From: Zygnema cylindricum | Lineage: Eukaryota; Streptophyta; Zygnematophyceae; Zygnematales; Zygnemataceae | Assembly: GCA_037447655.1 (NCBI GenBank) | Contig: JBBHKE010001963.1 | Span: 8,758-70,757 of the forward strand | Direction: 5' to 3' | DNA: 62,000 nt | Shown: positions 54,424 to 62,000 of the stretch, piece by piece | Layout of the letters: the number at the start of each line of letters is the position of its first letter | Numbering within the stretch: position 1 is the stretch's first letter | The notes under the pieces: generated by a model | The model's database searches: none | What the model was told of the DNA's origin: nothing | Seen by the model: only the letters and a program-made list of their open reading frames with translations | Translations under genes and position numbers: made by a program

Positions 54424-57400
54424 TCAAAGACGAGCCTTTGCCAGCTCCAAGCGCCCAATAGATCCAAGATGGACTTCATCCGGGCCGTCGGCGATCCGCA
54501 GTGTGCGTGCCGCTGTCCAGAGACGAGCCAATGGGAAGTCACCGCTCACTCCTGCTCCTCCATGGAGCTGCATTGCCGCATCCAGCACCTTCTGCGCCGC
54601 CCGAGGAGCCGCCACCTGTAGCCACCGCACCGACCCTATTCAGCACCAGGCATTCACTTTCGCACCGATTCAGGCGCTGCTTAGAGACAGCCAGAATTTA
54701 GACACACTGCTGCCAGAAAGTCAGTTGAGGGGATGAAGCATTAGGAGTAATGGGGGCAGTGGCACATAAATGCATCACCAATGCATCGTCAACAAAATAG
54801 CACAGAATATAAATCGCAGGAAAAGATAATACTCATTTTGGAATACTGCACCAGGTATTGACTTTCATATCACTTCAGGCCTTTGTTTAGAGACAGGAAG
54901 TAAAGATAGTGCTGCTGAAGAGTTCAGGAAAATGGGAACCAAATACCAGTCATTTCCAATGACAAAATGTAACTCTGACTTGAAATCAAATTTCCGAAAT
55001 GCTACCGCGAACAAACAAACGATCACAGTAGAAGTCCCTCGCGTGTAATTCCACCCATCTGTTTCAACCTTGTTCAGCTTGTCTAGTATGCAAATGTCTT
55101 GAAAGAGGTTGATGGAATGCTGTGAGCCCATTCATTACATAAATTCTTTAGCTTCGCTCCAGGGCATTCTCACTTGTTTCACTGTCACCTATGGAAATGC
55201 TACAAAAGCCCACACCTCAAAACTTTACAACACATCATTTTCCTACAACACAAGAGAAAGGTGGAAATGTGAAGCACCTTGGCCATAGCAATTGCGTTCC
55301 TCGCCTTCTTGTTCCCGTGCAAGTCCAGCTGCAGCGCCGCCTGCAGCACCATCAGCCGGGCCGCCTCGATGTCCAGCCGGCACTCTGCCAGCTGCTGCAC
55401 CACAGCCCCCTGCTGCGCCAGTCGCTTCCCAAAAGCTCTGCGCGCCGCGCTCCTCTGCACCGCCGCCTCCAAGGCACGCTCCGCAGCTCCAATAAGACGC
55501 ATGCAGTGGTGCAGACGCCCAGGACCCAGGCGGCCCTGCAGAAAGAAAGACAAAGAGGAAGAGGAAGAGAGGAATGGAGGTGAAAACTGAACGGCTCAAA
55601 AGGTATTACATGGGAAAGACTCAACTGTGTGGTCTCGGTTTTTTGAGGACTAAAAAAACTGAGTAGTGTATGCACTAAGGCAAAAAGGCAGGTTGAAAAG
55701 TGAAAAACTCAAAACCTCACCGCAAAGCAAAGAGAAATGCAGGTTACAAAATAAAAAACTCAAAAATATTCTTCCAGAGCAAGGCAAAGAGAACTGCAGG
55801 TCTAAAACTGAAAATATTTGAAAATATTTAGAAGAAAAACCATCATGGAAAACATATAAACGTAAGGAAACGTGTCTCGGTTTTTTAAACCTGAAAAAAT
55901 TGAAAAACATTCCATGCACGGTTGCATTGCACACTATGTGAACACCTCCACATGGCTAACAAATATGGTCACTGAATGTTGTAATTTGCAAGCATCAAAC
56001 AGCTAACCCGGGAACAAGATGAATCGGTGCAGTGCTAGTCAAATTACAAGTATTGTGAATCGGGAAAAAACTTATCGCGATAAAACCGATACCGATAGTT
56101 ATCGGTTATCGAGGGGTAAGGAGTCCTATATCGCTCCGAGACAAACAAATTCCTTATCGGCGATAACTGGAAAAAAATATAGTACACTACATGATGGTAC
56201 TTTATAATATACTGTATTACATTTTTCACTGTATATAGCGTGGCATGCCACGTATGACAATCTGTTCCATACTCTGTATAACGGAAGAAAGAAAGTTCAG
56301 TACAAGGGAATAAACCGTACAACTGTACGTGTGAACCGTACAATTATCGCCGATAGTTATCAAACCGGTGTTATCACCTAACACCCATACCAATATATCA
56401 TGCCAATATATTGATTATCGGTGGCCAAAAAATGGGGCATATTGTATTGGCAAATGGCTACAGATACACAACACTACAAATTACATACTGCAACTTCATA
56501 GAAAACCTGACTCCAGAATGGTACAAAACAAACTAGACGACCTGCTACGGCATGCACTTGCAGCAGACAGAACTGTAACAGTGAACTCTATTCGTCCGGG
56601 GAAGTAACATATACTACAAGAAACAATACTCGCGACAAAATAACACATTTTTGTTGTCAGTATGCTCGAGACCCTTTATTGCTTACCTGTGCAATTTCAA
56701 AGCCCCGGCCTTCTCCCAGCAACAGATTGCTTGCAGGCACGCGGACATTGTCAAAAATCATTTCTGCATGGCCATGAGGGGCATCATCATAGCCAAATAC
56801 AGTGAGAGGCCGTATCAGCTTCACACCAGGAGCTTGCATGTCCACCAGCACCTACAACCCCTCCAAAGACGAGAGCTCCCAGTAAAGATGGCATTCTTGG
56901 CTGCCCAAAATCTTTCTAAATATTCTCGGAGTGTAAAATGTATTGCATTACTATGAGTATTATCGGAGTGTATAATGTATTGCATTACTATGAGTACTAT
57001 GTTGCCGCTTGTATATCCACGTTCGCCAAATACGGCCAATATCTCCAGTTTTTCTGTTCACAAGATTACTCAAGTTTTAGGATGGAGTGTAATTCCGGAT
57101 ATGTACTCTGATATTAATTTACAGTGAACTAATAGGACTAGGAACTGCAGGACATGTGGAAAAAGCAATACAGCACTCACCATACTCTGCTGCCGGTGGG
57201 GCGGTGCATTAGGTGAGGACTTGCCCATAAATATAGCGACGCGACAACGAGGGTCGCAGGCACCGCTTGTCCACCACTTTCGACCACTTAATACCAATTC
57301 ATCACCTTCCCTGCAATACGTGCCACAAACAGTTTTAAGCGAATAAGCATTCAAATGTCCATTTTGCAAAGCTCACATTCAAAGACAGAACAATTTAGAC

Positions 57401-60400
57401 TTCCAAAAGCATGAACATAACTCACAGGCGAATAGATGACTCGATATTGGTCGCGTCAGAAGAGGCCACCTGTGGCTCTGTCATTGCAAAGCAAGACCTG
57501 ATGCGTCCTTCCAAAAGAGGCAGGAGCCACTGCCTCTGCTGCTCTTTGTTGCCATAACGGAGGAGCACCTGTTTTACACCCACTCAAAGGATCAGCATTT
57601 TTCACAATCTCAAATCCCGGCAAGAATGGGCAAATCTGAAAAGGAACGTTTGGATGTTTAAGTGATCTATTCAAAAGTTACAGAGCAAAGAGTCTGCCTG
57701 CCTTTTACGCCTTCATTACCCACTTCTCAATGAGAGATGTGTCTGCTTTACCATGTCTATGGCCCTTCAATTGAACTTGGCAAAACACATGGGTTATCTC
57801 ATCATCGTTCAATACCACACAGCAAACCCAAAACATAAAAAAGAGTCCAGCTTCTGAACATACAGTTCGCAATGCAAACTCACTTCCATATTGCCGGTAT
57901 CGGGAGCACTGCAGTTGAATAGTTCCGGCGACCAAACAGATCGTCCCATGACCTCACACACGTGCGCATATTCTGCATTGCTAAGTCCTAGTCCAACCAG
58001 ATTACGAAAGTTTTGGAGATTTCCTTCTTGAAGGACGTCTCCCGCCAGTGCTGCACTTTCCGCCTGCAACCATCATCAGCCTCCTGCATCAGGATTCAAA
58101 ATGTATCTGACTGCAGTTTACCAGTCTTTCAACTCTTCTTCACAAGGCATTTGTGAAGGCTCCTATGTGACCCCTATATGCACTCATGCGTCAAGCAGTA
58201 ATTTCATAAACCTGGCAGCTTCAGAAGTGATCGATAACCATACCGGAATCCAGAGGTTCCAAAGACCTTGTCCTTGAGCTTGTAGTTTCAGCTGTTCTAC
58301 CAAAGGATGTACACTCCAACGCTCTGCAGAAGCCGCGTGCTTCTCCAGAATGTCTTCATTTGGGTAAACATGCTCCTTCATGAACACTTCAACTCGACGA
58401 CGTAATTCAGCCGCTCTACCAGAGGGCGTAAAACCTGTCATTATTTGTTGTGTCCCAGAGTTGAGATCTTGACTGATTATTGCTCCTTTAGACGGGCGAG
58501 AGTCTGTAGCACAAGCTGCTGAAACTTGTTGTGGAAAAGCTGGAAAATTACTAGACTCTTTGCTTATCTGTAAAGCTATTCGTGCCAAAAGCCCAGCCAC
58601 TGCTCCAGTACTGCTAGCATTTGCAGAGGATGCATTGCCCTGTCCAGTCACCCAAGATCTTATTACGCTCCTGTTGTTGATATCTCGCAGAAAAAAAAAT
58701 TCACACCACATAGAGAACCACGGGTAATGTGGAACACAGTAATTTAAAAATAATATTTGTTGGTATTTCAAATATTTGTTCAATATTTTTTGTTCTTGGT
58801 ACTATCACAGGTAACAAAGTAAAACAATTAAACTCGTTTTTTACCCTGACACTTTTTGTCAGCAAAACAAATGTGGACGAAATTTATGTCTTACAGCACC
58901 GCTAACGGATGTCTAATATAGGCAGCAATCTCAAGAGCAACAGGGAAAAAATCCAGCAACTTTGACAACGAATCACGGATTTCTGTTAGGATCAGCAAAG
59001 AATAATGCTTCTGTTGCGTTAATAAACTATTACTTTCATCTGGGTTTTGGCATGCTCTAACGGATGTGTATATATGCATATGCATGTGCATATATTCATT
59101 CTGAAACACTTCAAGCCCGGTAAATTGCCAAGAAAATAAACATTCCGTTTTAACCCAACGCTACACTGGTGGAACTCCTAATGCCTCAGCGATACGATGA
59201 ATCAGCAGATGAAAGGCAGTAAAATGTTGTGAAGAGAGAAACAAGGGCTAACCTGGAGAGCGCGCTTGTAAACACCTGCAAATATAGCTGCCCCTCGAAA
59301 AAAAGACAGCACGAGGTAGAAACGCCAGGAGATTGCAGACCTTGAAAGCTTCTGCCATCATCGGAAGTAGGATTCTCTTAAAACATTAACAACTTCAAAC
59401 GTTCCTATGAAAAGAAAAAATAAAATCAGTTGCCAGAGTGGAAGGATGGTGGCTCACAGCAGCATCGCAATAAAGGGCAAGCCATTTCTCCACACCGGGG
59501 ATGCCATCTGGCAAGCCCTTGGCTTCCACATCGAGGCCAGGAAGGTTCTTCACACCGCCAGGAAGAAAGTACGGCTGTTCGCTCCAACCACTCCCCACCC
59601 ACAAATTAAAAGTAAGAGTAAGGAACTCTCCTCAGAGAGAAAAATTACCCCCTGCGTAGACGAGGAAAAAATGTTTTATTCAAAGATGTGCGCATTTTTT
59701 TGACAGTTTTATATGCAGGGAAGGATTGAACAAGAAGATGCTCACCATGCAGCAATAAGCTGCATCTGACAGCTGATTTCCAAGAGTTGACAATTCCCAG
59801 TCCAGAACAGCAACCACACGCGCCTGCGAACAGTGGAAACCTTATAAGTCTAATTTTTTTACGTCTCCCCAAACGGCGGCCAAAAAAAAAGCAGAAAGAC
59901 CCTCCAATCTAACGCTCAGCAACATAACCACAACCTTGTTTACCTTCTCCTGGACAACAGAACAGCCTAGCCTTTAATACGTACTACGGCGGCGTTAAAA
60001 AATCATCTTGATACTAAAAGAGGCTTGCGCTGCCTAAAAAAAGGGCTTTATTCATGGAAGAGCAGATAACTAGCAAAGACGACAATATTTACAAGTACTT
60101 AGCTGGCTTTATTACTGTACCCAGTGCTATCGGCTGTGAATTGGGTAAAGTTCAGCAAGACTTGTCTAATATAAGAGGTCAGTGTTCCTTTCCGCTTCAG
60201 CCGCAATTTAAGTGTGTTGAAGGTTCTCTAACCTCAGTGGGATGAAAAATTAAGTTGTCCAGACGAAAGTCACCATGCGCAAGCCCTTTGTGCAAACCAG
60301 CTGCGCCTTCATCTTCTGGTGGAATGTTTGAGTGCAACCATCCTATAACCTCCAGCATAGCTGGGTCAGCCTCTGGACCCCCGTTTCCTGTGGAGAGTTG

Positions 60401-61807
60401 GTATTGCTGAGTCCAGCGTTCCACCTAAATTTCCCCAATACCACCACAGTCAAAAAGATGACAGCTGCGACTTAAAAAAATTGTAACACCATCCTCTATC
60501 TTGCCCAGGTCTCTTCCAGCTAATAACAGAAAATCCAGACGTCAAATGCATAAGAAGCTCAATCCCCGCCAGCATCAGCAAAATTCCCACATGGAAGTCG
60601 CTACTCTCACCTGGCGTCGGCAATAACTGTCCCGCCTTCCAAACTTAGAAAGCAATGCTTTTTGAATATCTACACGATGGACAGCAGCCAAAGTGACTGC
60701 CATCGCCCTGTAAATTGATTCCCGCTCTTCAGCAGCCATGTCCTGCATATGCCAATGGTTCGAAATGCACCAATATCACAAGCAAAACTGCCTTCAACTT
60801 CCAACATTCATTTTCCACATATCTCTACGATCAATAGGGCCAATACATCTTCATGGCAACAGAGACATGAAATGAACACATAACAACTGACCATCCTGCA
60901 TAGTAACCAAACCTAGTACTGAGACATTGTACTTAGCAAGGCCCCAGGTTAGAGAGGTACAATCTAATCCCCAATTGGAATGATCTCCTTGAAAGTACAA
61001 AGGACGGCCTTATTCAAATGATTTACATGCCAATTTAACATCAAGCAAGTTAATGATGCTCGCTCATAAGTCAAATGGGCATGTTACCATCTGAACTAGT
61101 TAAGTGAGAATAGGCACCAACAAAGAAACAGCATGGGGCCGACATTTGCTTGTGTTTTAAGAGAGATGCATAGGCATGGCTTCAAATAATGAAAGATGAA
61201 ATCCATCTTCACTACTAATAAATGTCGTGCTAAAATTAGATTTTTAGTTATTGTGAGGCCCACTTCTCTCACTTTCTGCAAGACAACATGCCCTCCCGGA
61301 AATATTGCACGAGTCCAGGAAAATAAGACTTTGAAACACTCCAAGAATTGAAGCACATGCGGAATCCTGGACTCTTAACTATATAACTCCTACCTATTCG
61401 AAAATGTCAGACTTACCAGCATGTACGTCATAAAAGTTGTCGACAATTAATGCAAAACAAAAAATTCAAAAATTTGATTTTAAATATATCTGCTAAACAA
61501 ACAAGAAAAAATGGCGTAACTGGTGCTTGTTAGAAAAAGAACTCAGGCACCATACAAACCATGAGAAATCAATTGAAGCATGGCATACTTGTAATATCAC
61601 GTGCTTTCTTCCCTGACTACTATAGTCGCTTCTCTTGGTCAGAAGGGCTACAAAGAAGCTTCAACACACCGGTAAACGCGGATTGGTGAAAATGCGGCCT
61701 TCCACATAGTCCATGATGTAAAACGGTGTGCCGATGACAGCCATATCCATACACAAACAGTGAACTTTGGGAACAGGTACGCTCGTATTTTGAAGAGCAG
61801 CAAGTAC
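54424..61807 (-). CDS. IBR3: ACAD10/11-like (IBR3) acyl-CoA dehydrogenase, 5' end beyond window
   Basis: A fusion of an aminoglycoside-phosphotransferase-like kinase domain and an FAD acyl-CoA dehydrogenase, used in peroxisomal beta-oxidation (in Arabidopsis, IBA to IAA conversion). Minus-strand exons: 61807-61670, 60742-60611, 60424-60233, 59823-59746, 59574-59458, 59351-59253, 58639-58244, 58063-57884, 57568-57426, 57310-57181, 56851-56687, 55535-55278 and 54615-54424 (TGA); all phases fit, about 738 residues. Kinase part: [32 protein letters not shown] (catalytic loop), [13 protein letters not shown] (metal-binding Asp). Dehydrogenase part: [72 protein letters not shown] and [19 protein letters not shown]. 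The C-terminal tripeptide ARL is a PTS1 peroxisome signal. N-terminal exons lie past 62000. Confidence 0.95.
56048..56476. mobile_element. 429-bp hAT-family element in ACAD intron
   Basis: It is flanked by the perfect 8-bp duplication CAAATTAC (56040-56047 and 56477-56484). The ends are AAGTATTGTGAATCGGG and GATACACAACACTA, degenerate forms of the 42924-43745 termini. The interior has CGATACCGATAGTTATCGG and the GTGGCATGCCACG palindrome. It lies in the intron between exons 56851-56687 and 55535-55278 and has no coding capacity. Confidence 0.87.
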
Positions 61808-62000
61808 CTGCAGGTATTACCATACTACAACAGTTCAAGTGTTTTGAGCGTGAATTTTCGGCTACATGCTGATTCTTCACTGCTGTCAATATATAACACT
61901 TTTAGATGAAGCTATGTCTAGTAGCATGGTACGGGTGTATGTACACCTTGCGCTACAATGCGTTTTTTCACGGCAATTAGGCTAATCCATTTTGCAGAAT
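61808..62000 (-). other. ACAD intron at window edge
   Basis: This is sequence upstream of the first visible ACAD exon; the splice acceptor is TGCAG just before 61807. No further exon of this gene is seen before the window ends. Confidence 0.6.

Noticed and set aside
57456-57674. Minus-strand frame with [12 protein letters not shown] between ACAD exons
   Set aside because: The exons on either side (58063-57884 and 57568-57426) join directly in phase as [13 protein letters not shown], the continuous family sequence, so this is intron.

Overview
The window is nuclear DNA of a green-lineage eukaryote, most likely a streptophyte alga or early land plant; a Chara-like alga is my guess. Protein-coding genes are split by many GT-AG introns, several products carry plastid-transit-like N-termini or a peroxisomal C-terminus, and the protein set is plant-like: a CSN3 of plant type, a TAF15 with the plant C-terminal block, a plastid peroxiredoxin Q, an IBR3/ACAD10-type peroxisomal acyl-CoA dehydrogenase with a kinase-like N-terminus, and SMG1, which Arabidopsis lacks but mosses keep. 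Gaps between genes are AT-rich and full of small non-autonomous transposons, which fits a large repeat-rich genome.

Layout. 1-10.6 kb: repeats only (203-bp and 564-bp TA-flanked MITEs, a decayed hAT copy, microsatellites, two tRNA-derived SINEs, two decayed C-terminal fragments of an RLE-type LINE) plus one doubtful small gene at 9.0-9.85 kb. 10.8-17.2 kb (-): COP9 signalosome subunit 3. 17.2-19.5 kb: a divergent promoter region invaded by transposons. 19.5-23.7 kb (+): a plastid dual-specificity (phosphoglucan-phosphatase-like) phosphatase. 26.5-28.6 kb (-): a TAF15-like RanBP2 zinc-finger protein. 28.7-31.2 kb: a higher-order minisatellite interrupted by a Harbinger-type MITE, then a TA-flanked MITE. 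31.3-41.1 kb (+): SMG1 kinase, complete to the FATC tail but with one single-base frameshift. 41.1-47.4 kb: a 2.1-kb direct duplication that starts 2 bp after the SMG1 stop, with a LINE fragment exactly between the copies and nested DNA transposons inside the first copy. 47.7-50.2 kb (-) and 50.24-52.45 kb (+): plastid methionine sulfoxide reductase B and peroxiredoxin Q, head to head with start codons only 50 bp apart. 54.4-62 kb (-): ACAD10/11-like (IBR3) gene, whose 5' end lies beyond the window.

Themes. SMG1 (nonsense-mediated decay), TAF15-like (transcription/RNA binding) and CSN3 (cullin deneddylation) are housekeeping nuclear functions; MSRB and PrxQ form a plausible plastid oxidative-repair pair sharing one promoter. 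Two unrelated genes (CSN3 and the phosphatase) carry short tandem copies of exon-intron boundary segments, two of them with the same spacing of about 110 bp. Transposon nesting can be dated relative to the duplication because the second duplicate preserves an empty site. All gene names come from recognising conserved motifs by eye; exon borders are from manual splice-phase matching, and no database search was run.
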